Below are positions 45,078 through 52,913 of a DNA stretch of 64,000 nt, piece by piece (position 1 is the stretch's first letter; each line of letters opens with the position of its first letter). The notes under the pieces are model-generated. The model searched no databases and was not told where the DNA came from. It worked only from the letters and a program-made list of their open reading frames with translations. This DNA is from Clostridiales bacterium (GTDB lineage: Bacteria > Bacillota > Clostridia > Oscillospirales > Acutalibacteraceae), in the NCBI GenBank assembly GCA_022799115.1, contig JAAWNT010000002.1, positions 62,001 through 126,000 of the forward strand. The letters are read 5' to 3'. Position numbers and translations under genes: made by a program.

Positions 45078-45764
45078 TCAGGCCAGCCGTTCGTCCAAAA
45101 CGATTTTTCCGTCGTGAATATGGATGACCCGATCCGATTTTTGGGCGATGGAATTGTCGTGCGTGATTAAAATCACGGTCCTTCCCTCCCGGTTGAGTTC
45201 GCGCAGGATGCGAATCACGTCCTCGCCCGACTTGGAATCCAGATTTCCGGTGGGTTCGTCGGCAAAGATGATGGGAGGACTGGCGGCAATGGCCCGCGCG
45301 ATGGCCACCCTCTGCTGCTGGCCGCCCGACATCTCGGAGGGACGGTGGTTCAGGCGCTTTTTCAGACCCACCCGCACCAAGGACTGATAAACCAGCTTTT
45401 TGCGCTGCCCGCGATCCATCTTGCGGTAAATCAGGGGAAGCTCCACGTTTTCCATGGCGCTTAGGCTGGATACCAGATTGAATCCTTGAAAGATAAAGCC
45501 GATGCGCCGGTTGCGAATGTCGGACAATTTGTTGTCGCTCATGGAGGATACGTCCGATCCGTCCAGTAGATAGGCGCCCCGCGTGGGGGTATCCAGACAC
45601 CCCAAAAGATTCATCAGGGTGGATTTCCCCGACCCCGACTGCCCCACAATGGAGACGAATTCTCCGCTGTCGATTTGCAGGCTGACGCCGTCCAGCGCCC
45701 GAACCTCGGAATCTCCCGCCCGGTATATTTTGTAGATATCCTGTAATTCAATCAAATGACCCAA
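45078..45764 (-). CDS. Lone ABC transporter ATPase (MacB/LolD type)
   Basis: A 228-residue ATPase of the MacB/LolD/FtsE-like group: Walker A GQSGSGKSTL, Q-loop GFIFQGFNLV, signature MSGGQQQRVAIARA, Walker B IIFADEPTGNLDS, switch His ITHDNS. Such ATPases normally sit beside an FtsX-type permease, which is absent on both sides, so either the permease is elsewhere or the gene is an orphan. It starts at TTG 45764, ten bases after AGGAG. A weak hairpin with a T-run (45040-45066) follows it. Confidence 0.9.
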   Translation of the reverse strand: MGHLIELQDIYKIYRAGDSEVRALDGVSLQIDSGEFVSIVGQSGSGKSTLMNLLGCLDTPTRGAYLLDGSDVSSMSDNKLSDIRNRRIGFIFQGFNLVSSLSAMENVELPLIYRKMDRGQRKKLVYQSLVRVGLKKRLNHRPSEMSGGQQQRVAIARAIAASPPIIFADEPTGNLDSKSGEDVIRILRELNREGRTVILITHDNSIAQKSDRVIHIHDGKIVLDERLA

Positions 45765-45831
45765 AATTTACCCGCTCCTTTTGCCGTTCTGTTGACCGCA
45801 GATAGTATGCCCAAAAAAAAGGAAAAGAACA

Positions 45832-45860
45832 ATGACAAGTCAATATGTTTGCGCTATAAT
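45832..45860 (+). promoter_or_regulatory. Promoter of the phosphohexomutase gene
   Basis: ATGACA (45832-45837), 17 bases, TATAAT (45855-45860). Confidence 0.65.
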
Positions 45861-45940
45861 AGACGGACAAGGAATCCCGAAACGGGCGCTGGATCAGGCA
45901 CAGCAGCCAAGACGGCCGGCGATAAGAAGGAGGAAACGCC

Positions 45941-47470
45941 ATGTTGGACAAAAAATGGAAAATTTTAAAAAGCGGCACCGATATCCGGGGAGTGGCCACG
46001 GAAACAGAGGAACATACAATCAATCTTACGGACGAGACGGTGGAACGCATCATAAAAGGCTTTGCCCTTTGGCTGGAGGAAAAAACAGGAAAACAGAGCG
46101 GAGATATGACGGTATCAGTGGGACGGGATTCCAGAATCTCGGGTCCGCGCATCCAATCTGCCGTATTGCGCGGCCTGACGGAAGCAGGATGCCGAGTATA
46201 TAACTGCGGATTGGCGTCCACTCCTTCCATGTTTATGACCACCGTGGAGCTTGGATGCGACGGCGCGGTGCAGATCACCGCAAGCCACCATCCCTATTTC
46301 CGAAACGGGCTCAAGTTTTTTACCAGAGACGGGGGCCTTGAGGGAAGCGACATTGAAGCCCTGCTTACTTACGCGCAGGAGGGAAAGGGGCCCCGTGCGG
46401 CCTGTGCGGGAACCGTGCAGGAAACGCCCTTTATGGAGACGTATTCCAAACGGCTGCGGGAGCTGATCTGCAAGCAAGTGCAGGCGGAGGACTACGAGCA
46501 TCCTCTGAGCGGGTTTCATATCGTGGTGGACGCAGGCAACGGCGTGGGCGGATTTTATGCCCACGGGGTACTGGAACCCTTGGGGGCCGACGTGAGCGGA
46601 AGCCAGTTTTTGGAGCCGGACGGCATGTTTCCCAACCACATCCCCAACCCGGAGGATCCTCAGGCCATGCGTTCGATTTGCAAGGCCACGGTGGAGGCCG
46701 GGGCGGATCTGGGCGTGATCTTCGATACCGATGTGGACCGGGGAGGCGCAGTGGACGCCAACGGTCGGGAGCTTAACCGCAACCGATTGGTGGCGGTTGC
46801 CTCCGCCATCGCTTTGGAGGGAAACAAAGGCGCCACAATTGTCACCGATTCCATCACCTCAAGCGGACTGAAAACGTTTATTGAACAGGATTTGGGCGGA
46901 GTACATCACCGGTTCCAAAGAGGCTATAAGAATGTGATCAACGAGGCGCTGCGGCTCAATGCCCAGGGGATCTGTTGTCCACTTGCCATCGAGACTTCCG
47001 GACATGCGGCGTTGAAAGAGAATTATTTTTTGGACGACGGCGCCTATCTTGTGACCAAAATCATCATTAAAATGGCCCAGCTGAAAAAAGAAGGCAAAAC
47101 GCTGGATCACCTGATTGCGAATCTCAGGGAGCCGGTGGAAAGCCGGGAGGTGCGGCTGCCCATTTTGGAAGACGATTTCCGGGCATGCGGAATGCGGGTG
47201 ATCGAAGCCTTGGAGGACTATGCAAAGAAGCAGCCCCATTGGAACATTGCGCCGGATAACCGGGAGGGAATCCGGGTGTCCTTTGATCCGGATCAGGGAG
47301 ACGGGTGGTTCCTTCTTCGATTAAGCGTCCACGACCCCATTCTTCCTTTGAATGTGGAGAGCGATCAAACGGGAGGAACTCATACAATCCTAGAGAAGCT
47401 CTACGGGTTTTTACGCACGATTACGGGCGTGGATATCTCCCCTGTGGAACGGGAGCTCGCCGGGGAGTAA
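45941..47470 (+). CDS. Phosphomannomutase/phosphoglucomutase-family enzyme
   Basis: A 509-residue alpha-D-phosphohexomutase. The N-terminus is SGTDIRGVAT and the phosphoserine loop TASHHP has Ser115. The family normally has TASHNP, so the Asn-to-His change is notable. The Mg-binding loop is DTDVDRGG (Asp262, 264, 266) and the sugar loop is ETSGH (usually GExSGH). The C-terminal phosphate-binding domain ends EGIRVSF...SDQTGGTH. It interconverts hexose 1- and 6-phosphates for wall polymers or glycogen. GGAGG precedes the ATG. A slightly longer C-terminal insert than bacterial PMM/PGM gives it about 50 extra residues. Confidence 0.9.
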   Translation: MLDKKWKILKSGTDIRGVATETEEHTINLTDETVERIIKGFALWLEEKTGKQSGDMTVSVGRDSRISGPRIQSAVLRGLTEAGCRVYNCGLASTPSMFMTTVELGCDGAVQITASHHPYFRNGLKFFTRDGGLEGSDIEALLTYAQEGKGPRAACAGTVQETPFMETYSKRLRELICKQVQAEDYEHPLSGFHIVVDAGNGVGGFYAHGVLEPLGADVSGSQFLEPDGMFPNHIPNPEDPQAMRSICKATVEAGADLGVIFDTDVDRGGAVDANGRELNRNRLVAVASAIALEGNKGATIVTDSITSSGLKTFIEQDLGGVHHRFQRGYKNVINEALRLNAQGICCPLAIETSGHAALKENYFLDDGAYLVTKIIIKMAQLKKEGKTLDHLIANLREPVESREVRLPILEDDFRACGMRVIEALEDYAKKQPHWNIAPDNREGIRVSFDPDQGDGWFLLRLSVHDPILPLNVESDQTGGTHTILEKLYGFLRTITGVDISPVERELAGE

Positions 47471-47589
47471 AAGCCGGATCATCGGATGAGGCCATACAGG
47501 GAAAGAGGGGAGCTCCATCCGCTGGAAAACGGGGGGCCGTTCTCCGTTCTGGTTTTCCGATTACAAATCCAAAAGAATACAAATTCAGG

Positions 47590-47637
47590 GAAAAAGCATG
47601 GATGCGGGGAGAATGCCTCGGCTCCATGCTTTTTTCC
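47590..47637 (+). terminator. Terminator after the phosphohexomutase gene
   Basis: AAAAAGCATGGA pairs with TCCATGCTTTTTT across a 22-base loop. Confidence 0.85.
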
Positions 47638-47953
47638 GTATCAGGCCAAGAAAGGGGAGCAGCGAAGAACAGGAGGGGATAACGGCACGAATTTTTTCAC
47701 TCTGCGGCGAGAGATCCTGGCGGTGTCGCAGATAGAGGAAAAGTATGGGCGCATGGGGGGCCGGGCCAAAAGCAAGACGCCTTGGGCGCTTTTTCCAATT
47801 TGCCGGGCAAACCCGGAACTTGGGACTGGCTGGAAAAGAAGGGGCCAAAGGAACAAGAAGCCCTCCCGTCCCAATGATCGGGTAAAAGAAGGGAGGGGCG
47901 CGGCCGCTTCCCTTACGGTTTCACCGCGGGTGGAGGTCTGGGGAAAACCACAT
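47638..47953. other. Gene-free spacer
   Basis: No supported gene. A GC-rich imperfect hairpin at about 47852-47901 (GCCCTCCC with GGGAGGGGC) is the only structure seen. Confidence 0.45.
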
Positions 47954-47995
47954 AAAAAAGAACGCCTTTGATGCGTCAACACCAAAAGCGTTCTT
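47954..47995 (-). terminator. Terminator of the GGGtGRT operon
   Basis: Minus strand AAGAACGC-TTTG ... CAAA-GCGTTCTT followed by TTTT. Confidence 0.88.
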
Positions 47996-48024
47996 ATGAA
48001 AAAACGGTAACGTATTGCCCTCGC

Positions 48025-49035
48025 TTATTTGGCAAGCCCTTCGGCTACCGCCACGGCGCACGCAACAGTCGCGCCCACCATGGGGTTATTGCCCATACCG
48101 ATCAGGCCCATCATTTCCACGTGAGCGGGAACGGAAGAGGAACCTGCAAACTGGGCGTCGCCGTGCATGCGGCCCATGGAGTCGGTAAGACCATAGGAAG
48201 CGGGACCGGCCGCCATGTTGTCCGGATGCAGGGTACGTCCGGTGCCGCCGCCGGAGGCGACGGAGAAATACTTCTTATTGTTTTCACCGGCCCATTTTTT
48301 GTAGGTGCCGGCCACCAGATGCTGGAAGCGGGTGGGGTTGGTGGAGTTACCGGTGATGGACACATCCACGCCCTCTTTCTTCATAATGGCCACGCCCTCC
48401 AACACATCGTTGGCGCCGTAGCATTTCACAGCGGCTCTCTCGCCGTTGGAGAAGGCCTTCTCCTCCACCACGCTGAGCTCGTCGTTGTAGAAGTCATACT
48501 CGGTCTTCACATAGGTGAAGCCGTTGATTCTAGAAATGATATAGGCCGCGTCTTTTCCCAAACCGTTGAGGATAATGCGCAGCGGCTCCTTGCGCGCGCG
48601 GTTGGCGGTACGGGCGATTCCAATGGCGCCTTCTGCGGCGGCAAAGGACTCATGACCGGCCAGGAAGGCGAAACATTTGGTTTCGTCCCTTAACAGCATC
48701 GCGCCCAGATTGCCGTGACCCAAGCCAACCTTTCTCTGTTCCGCAACGGAACCGGGAATACAGAAGGCCTCCAGGCCGATTCCGATCGCCTCGGCGGCAT
48801 CGGCGGCGGTTTTTACATTTTTCTTAATTGCGACAGCGCAGCCCAGGGTATAGGCCCAAGAGGCGTTTTCAAACGCGATGGGCTGAACTCCCTTGACGAT
48901 GGCGTCGGCATCCACGCCCTTGCTCAGGCAAAGGTCGCGCGCGTCTTCGAGACTGGCCAGGCCATACTCGGCAAGACACTTTTCTATTTTGGCCATTCTT
49001 CTCTCTTTGCCCTCAAACTTAACATCGTTAGCCAT
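48025..49035 (-). CDS. GGGtGRT protein
   Basis: A 336-residue protein of the family named for its GGGtGRT motif, here VASGGGTGRTLHPDNM at about residues 262-277. Other conserved parts are KVGLGHGNLGAMLLRDET, FLAGHESFAAAEGAIGIAR and FQHLVAGTYKKW. Gly-rich loops suggest nucleotide or cofactor binding, but no activity is established. It follows the NifU-like scaffold gene by 39 bases and shares its promoter, an arrangement widespread in anaerobic Firmicutes. A role in Fe-S or other metal-cofactor handling is inferred from linkage only. Confidence 0.88.
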   Translation of the reverse strand: MANDVKFEGKERRMAKIEKCLAEYGLASLEDARDLCLSKGVDADAIVKGVQPIAFENASWAYTLGCAVAIKKNVKTAADAAEAIGIGLEAFCIPGSVAEQRKVGLGHGNLGAMLLRDETKCFAFLAGHESFAAAEGAIGIARTANRARKEPLRIILNGLGKDAAYIISRINGFTYVKTEYDFYNDELSVVEEKAFSNGERAAVKCYGANDVLEGVAIMKKEGVDVSITGNSTNPTRFQHLVAGTYKKWAGENNKKYFSVASGGGTGRTLHPDNMAAGPASYGLTDSMGRMHGDAQFAGSSSVPAHVEMMGLIGMGNNPMVGATVACAVAVAEGLAK

Positions 49036-49074
49036 AGTAGCTTTGTCCTCCTTATTGTCGTATGGTCCTGCGGC

Positions 49075-49767
49075 TTATTCTTCCCTCGGATCGATATACT
49101 TGGCGGCGCCGTCGTAGCGGCCGTACTGACCGATATTCTTTTCATAGGCCTCTTTGGGATCCACGCCGTGACGAATATCCTCCAGCATCTTTCCGAGCTT
49201 TACGAACTTATAACCGATTACCTCGTCGTTTTCATCCAAAGCGGTGGAAAGCACATAGCCCTCCGCCATCTCCATGAAGCGGACGCCCTTGGCCTTGGTG
49301 CTGAACATGGTACCCACCTGAGAGCGCAGGCCCTTGCCCAGATCCTCCAGGCTGGCGCCAACCGGAAGACCGCCTTCCGAAAACGCGGTCTGGCTGCGGC
49401 CATAGGCCAGCTGCTTAAAGATTTCGCGCATCGCTACGTTGATGGCGTCGCACACCAAGTCGGTATTCAGGCATTCCAAAAGGGTTTTTCCAGGCAGAAT
49501 CTCCGCGGCCATGGCGGCGGAGTGGGTCATACCGGAGCAGCCCAGGGTTTCCACCAGAGCCTCTTCCACAATACCGTCTTTCACATTCAGGGTTAATTTG
49601 CAGGCGCCCTGCTGGGGAGCGCACCAGCCCACGCCATGAGATAAACCAGAGATGTCCTTGATCTCATAGGCTTTTACCCACTTTCCCTCTTCCGGGATCG
49701 GGGCGGGACCGTGATGAGGTCCTTTGGCTACAGTACACATTTGTTCCACTTCATGGGAATAATTCAT
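49075..49767 (-). CDS. NifU/IscU-like iron-sulfur scaffold protein
   Basis: A 230-residue protein with an IscU-like core: GWCAPQQGACKLTLNVKDGIVEEALVE-type strands, then TLGCSGMTHSAAMAAEILPGK, the equivalent of the GC-A-A-S-S segment of IscU, and ECLNTDLVCDAINV. Cysteines at the first two IscU cluster positions are kept; the third IscU Cys region is replaced. A C-terminal extension of about 100 residues (RSQVGTMFSTKAKGVRFMEM) is not found in IscU and defines this group. ATG 49767 follows AAAGGAG; the frame to 49887 is not needed. It is the first gene of the pair with the GGGtGRT protein. Confidence 0.85.
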   Translation of the reverse strand: MNYSHEVEQMCTVAKGPHHGPAPIPEEGKWVKAYEIKDISGLSHGVGWCAPQQGACKLTLNVKDGIVEEALVETLGCSGMTHSAAMAAEILPGKTLLECLNTDLVCDAINVAMREIFKQLAYGRSQTAFSEGGLPVGASLEDLGKGLRSQVGTMFSTKAKGVRFMEMAEGYVLSTALDENDEVIGYKFVKLGKMLEDIRHGVDPKEAYEKNIGQYGRYDGAAKYIDPREE

Positions 49768-49926
49768 ATCGGTACTCCTTTCGGTTTGGGTTTCCTTCGC
49801 TTTCTTGCGGCGGGGCTTCGGAAGCGGCGCTGCCGTCCGTTCCAGATCCGGAGGACCGGAAGGAAGGGGCGAAAATGCCGGTCCCATGCGGAGTCCGCCT
49901 GTTCACAAAGGTATGAACATAAATCA

Positions 49927-49955
49927 ATTATAAGCATAATTCCTACAATTATCAA
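49927..49955 (-). promoter_or_regulatory. Promoter of the NifU-like/GGGtGRT operon
   Basis: Minus strand TTGATA (49955-49950), 17 bases, TATAAT (49932-49927). It leaves a 150-base leader without recognised structure. The rest of 49956-50121 shows nothing else. Confidence 0.78.
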
Positions 49956-50121
49956 GAGTTTCCTATAGGATTGAAAAAAATTTAACAGCAGCGAACAAAG
50001 CTTGCGTCAAATAGGCGGCAAAATTGATCATTATGCGCTTAATCCAAAAGAAAAGGCGGGAAAAGACCGCCCCGTTGTGGGGAGGCCGCGCTTACTGCGC
50101 CGGACGACAAGTTCTCAGGAG

Positions 50122-50150
50122 TTGATGAAATGCAGAACCGGTATTATAAT
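50122..50150 (+). promoter_or_regulatory. Promoter of the glyoxalase-fold gene
   Basis: TTGATG (50122-50127), 17 bases, TATAAT (50145-50150). Confidence 0.72.
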
Positions 50151-50184
50151 TGAAAAAAATATAACAGCAAAGGAAGGAATCAAT

Positions 50185-50550
50185 TTGACAAGCACATTTT
50201 TACACGTTAATTTTAACGTGCTCGATCTGGACCGATCTCTGGAATTTTATGAGCGGGCGCTGGGCCTTACCGAGCTCCGCCGCAAGGAAGCGCCGGACGG
50301 CTCGTTTATCATCGTGTTTTTAAGCGACGGCCGCTCGCCCTATCTGCTGGAACTCACCTGGCTGCGGGACCGCAAAGAGCCGTATAACCTGGGGGATAAC
50401 GAAATCCATCTGGCGGTTCGGGTGGAGAATAAGCGGGAGGCTTATCAGCTCCATCAAAACATGGGTTGTATCTGTTATGAAAACAAAGACATGGATCTTT
50501 ATTTCATTGCCGATCCGGACGGCTACTGGATAGAAATCCTGGACCGCTGA
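50185..50550 (+). CDS. Glyoxalase-fold (VOC) protein, GloA-like
   Basis: A 121-residue vicinal-oxygen-chelate protein with two paired beta-alpha-beta-beta-beta units. The metal-ligand positions resemble lactoylglutathione lyase: His in FLHVNFNVLDLDRSLEFYE, Glu in YLLELTW, His in NEIHLAVRVE and Glu in GYWIEILD. FIADPDGYWIEIL is the typical GloA ending. Methylglyoxal detoxification is likely, though the thiol cofactor in this organism is unknown. It starts at TTG 50185 after AGGAAGGA; a longer frame from 50002 crosses the promoter. Confidence 0.85.
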   Translation: MTSTFLHVNFNVLDLDRSLEFYERALGLTELRRKEAPDGSFIIVFLSDGRSPYLLELTWLRDRKEPYNLGDNEIHLAVRVENKREAYQLHQNMGCICYENKDMDLYFIADPDGYWIEILDR

Positions 50551-50605
50551 CCAAATCAAAACGGTCCGATTGAACCAATCTAAGTTTCGATATTTGGACA
50601 GCAAG

Positions 50606-50641
50606 AATAGCGCGCACCACTTTCAGGCGCGCGCTATTTTC
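50606..50641 (+). terminator. Terminator after the glyoxalase-fold gene
   Basis: AATAGCGCGC pairs with GCGCGCTATT around 16 bases, followed by TTTT; it may also serve the convergent PadR gene. Confidence 0.85.
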
Positions 50642-50663
50642 GTATTGTGCATACGTTTTTGGA

Positions 50664-51107
50664 TTATTCCTGAGGTTCCCCGGCGGCAACGGTCTCCGGT
50701 ACGGTTGCGTCTTTACAGTTCACGCTGGAGCACTCCGTCGTATCCTCTGAATTGAAGATCATTTCTACGGCGTCCACCAATTTGTGATATTCATCGCGCA
50801 AAGAATTCATATAAGCCGTGCCCTCTGGGGTGACTTCATAATATTTGCGCAGACGGTTATCCTCAGAGACGCATTTCGCGTATTCCTTGATAAACCCAAA
50901 CTTTTGCAACCGGTAGATCGCAGGATACAGGGTGGCCACGCTGTAAGCGGACTGACTCCTGTAATCGAGAGCCTGAATCATTTCGTAAACGTACATAGGT
51001 TTTTCGCCCAGCAGGAACAGGACGAGCATTTCTGTCGTCGCTTTTTTAAAGTTATCTTTCATACCGTCCGCTGTTCCGCTTTTTCCATTGTTAAAATTTT
51101 CCGTCAT
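50664..51107 (-). CDS. PadR-family regulator
   Basis: A 147-residue PadR protein. The N-terminal winged helix has ATTEMLVLFLLGEKPMYVYEM, the recognition segment SVATLYPAIYRLQKFGFI and the wing RLRKYYEVTPEGTAYMNSL, followed by a dimerisation helix. ATG 51107 follows GTGGAG. Its promoter carries a palindrome over the -10 box, typical of PadR autorepression. No transporter or phenolic-acid gene adjoins it, so it may control distant genes. Confidence 0.88.
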   Translation of the reverse strand: MTENFNNGKSGTADGMKDNFKKATTEMLVLFLLGEKPMYVYEMIQALDYRSQSAYSVATLYPAIYRLQKFGFIKEYAKCVSEDNRLRKYYEVTPEGTAYMNSLRDEYHKLVDAVEMIFNSEDTTECSSVNCKDATVPETVAAGEPQE

Positions 51108-51145
51108 GCCATCTCCACTCTATCCCTATTCATAATGTTATTTTT

Positions 51146-51180
51146 AATGGTAGTATACTACATTACTTAATAGATATCAA
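51146..51180 (-). promoter_or_regulatory. PadR promoter with overlapping operator
   Basis: Minus strand TTGATA (51180-51175), 17 bases, TATACT (51157-51152). The near-perfect palindrome AATG-TAGTATACTA-CATT at 51146-51164 covers the -10 box, resembling the ATGT/ACAT arms of PadR sites. Confidence 0.75.
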
Positions 51181-51466
51181 CAAATTATTGTTAATAAATT
51201 TGAATTTGGGAAAAATTATTTTTAAATTATTGTTTGTTATTGACTCATAATATTTTTAATGATATAATCATATGTAACGAATTGTGAAATATGCACTGCA
51301 AACAGAGCATTTACTTCTTAAAGAATAGTGAGTGCGGAATTTTTTTTGTTTACACCAAAACCTTCCCATACATGCGGCCTGGCAAATTTTTTTGCCGGGT
51401 CGTTTTTCTGTTTTTTGATAAAAATACAAAATAGTTGTCCGAAGACTCGTCTTTTCGATCAATTTA

Positions 51467-51475
51467 TGATATAAT
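51467..51475 (+). promoter_or_regulatory. Extended -10 promoter of the lipoprotein gene
   Basis: TGATATAAT about 65 bases before the ATG. Between here and the PadR promoter the DNA is very AT-rich, with a weak hairpin (TTTGCCGGG region near 51380-51405) and no gene. Confidence 0.55.
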
Positions 51476-51542
51476 AAGCGCTGCTTAAATCGTAAAAACG
51501 GTCCGATGGCCGGATTGGAAAAGTAAGAAAGGAAGCGTTACA

Positions 51543-52166
51543 ATGAAACAAAGAGTATGGTCTTTTGTGCTTGCGGTTATCATGCTTGCGGGCCTTTTGG
51601 GAGGCTGCGGGAACAAAGGCCCCAAAATAAAGGAATATGGCCAAAAGCCGCCGCTGGAACAGCTTGCCTGGGGGATGAGCCAGGAAGAAGCGCTCAAGGC
51701 GCTTAAACTGACCGAGGAAGATGTCACCATTTCCGGACGCGAGCATGTGAACAATATGTCGCTGGAGGGGGATATGGAGCTGTCGGGCATAACCGGCAAA
51801 GTGTCCATTCAGTTTCTGGAGTCGGCCGGCGACGAGGAGTTGGAGTTGGGACTTTATTCCGTAACCTTATCGCCCAACGAGCAGGATTTGGATGCCATCG
51901 CCGCAATACTCAATGAAAAACTGGGGAGTCAAGGCCAAAAAAATGGGGAAACCACCATTTGGTCCACAGATGCGGAGAAAATCAGCGGTTTGACGGAAAC
52001 TTGGAAGGATAGCCTTAAGGACCAGGTTGACAAGGACGGCGAGATTGAGGACAAGGACTCCTTTACCAATGTGATCCTTTCCAAGACCGCCAAGGATAAG
52101 AGCCGGGTGGTATACTTTGGAAAGGCCTCCGCATACAGCGTCGCCCTGCAAAAGCAGGCGGGATAA
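51543..52166 (+). CDS. Hypothetical lipoprotein
   Basis: A 207-residue lipoprotein: signal residues 1-21, lipobox LLGGC with Cys22. The mature part has a segment LEQLAWGMSQEEALKALKLTEEDV that looks like a small structural repeat, then beta-rich sequence (GKVSIQFLES, GLYSVTLSPNEQDLD). I recognise no family. RBS AAAGGAAG eight bases upstream. It has its own promoter and terminator. Confidence 0.7.
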   Translation: MKQRVWSFVLAVIMLAGLLGGCGNKGPKIKEYGQKPPLEQLAWGMSQEEALKALKLTEEDVTISGREHVNNMSLEGDMELSGITGKVSIQFLESAGDEELELGLYSVTLSPNEQDLDAIAAILNEKLGSQGQKNGETTIWSTDAEKISGLTETWKDSLKDQVDKDGEIEDKDSFTNVILSKTAKDKSRVVYFGKASAYSVALQKQAG

Positions 52167-52278
52167 TAAGGCGGGGCCCGGCGTTGTGTTGAGAAGCGCC
52201 GAAGCGCGCAGTTTGGTAATACTATATGCAATCCTGATCCGTTTCATACGAACGCGCAATGGAGCCGATTACATAAGA

Positions 52279-52305
52279 GCCCGGTGTAAAAACCGGGCTT
52301 TTTCA
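52279..52305 (+). terminator. Terminator after the lipoprotein gene
   Basis: AGCCCGGT pairs with ACCGGGCT around a short A-rich loop, followed by TTTTT. Confidence 0.93.
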
Positions 52306-52480
52306 TTTAAAAACCAAAATTCTCCTGTGTATGTTCCTTGCATTGGGGCAAAAGATAACTGTGAAAGAAATGTAGAAATCTTTCCAAAATCTTTCGCGGC
52401 TAATCAGAACAAGGTGGTAGAATCTAATGGTGAGTCTGAAATGTCTTAATATGATTTTTTTAGTATGGAGGTATTATCAA

Positions 52481-52660
52481 ATGAGCAGAAACGCAATGGG
52501 AATCATTAAAGGAGTAAGCGGAGGACTTGCGGCCGGCATGGCGGTGGGCTTTATCGGAGGACAGATGATGAAAAATTCCAAGCAGATGAAAAAGAAAGCC
52601 GGCAAAGCGATGCACGCCGTCGGCGACCTGTTTGAAAACGTACAATATATGTTTAAATAA
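52481..52660 (+). CDS. Small YtxH-like membrane protein
   Basis: A 59-residue protein with a glycine-rich TM segment (GVSGGLAAGMAVGFIGGQMM, about residues 11-30) and a basic tail (KNSKQMKKKAGKAMHAVGDL). The layout resembles the N-terminal part of YtxH-type stress-associated small proteins. ATG 52481 is nine bases after GGAGG; the frame opening at 52427 has no site. A strong terminator follows. Confidence 0.75.
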   Translation: MSRNAMGIIKGVSGGLAAGMAVGFIGGQMMKNSKQMKKKAGKAMHAVGDLFENVQYMFK

Positions 52661-52697
52661 TTGCTCCGGCCTATCGGTTTATGCAGAACAAACCCCG

Positions 52698-52764
52698 TCG
52701 GCGGTATCCTTTTCCTTTTCGGCTTATTGGATGGAAGGGAATGGGATACCGCCGCTTTTCTTTT
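52698..52764 (+). terminator. Terminator after the small membrane protein gene
   Basis: CGGCGGTATCC pairs with GGATACCGCCG across a 35-base loop, followed by TTTTCTTTT. Confidence 0.8.
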
Positions 52765-52913
52765 CATACAATCAATAGGGCGTGCCCTGTAAACGGGAAA
52801 AAGCCGCCGGAATAGTAACAGCAGTGTAATTGCAATCAGCCGCTGGAAATGATAAGATAACATCACAATCAAGAACATGAACAACAATGATTAACATATA
52901 TGGGTGATGCTTT

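Noticed and set aside
47486-47971. 161-codon plus-strand frame after the phosphohexomutase gene
   Set aside because: Rich in Arg, Gly and Lys, crosses two terminators, with no ribosome site or homology that I recognise.
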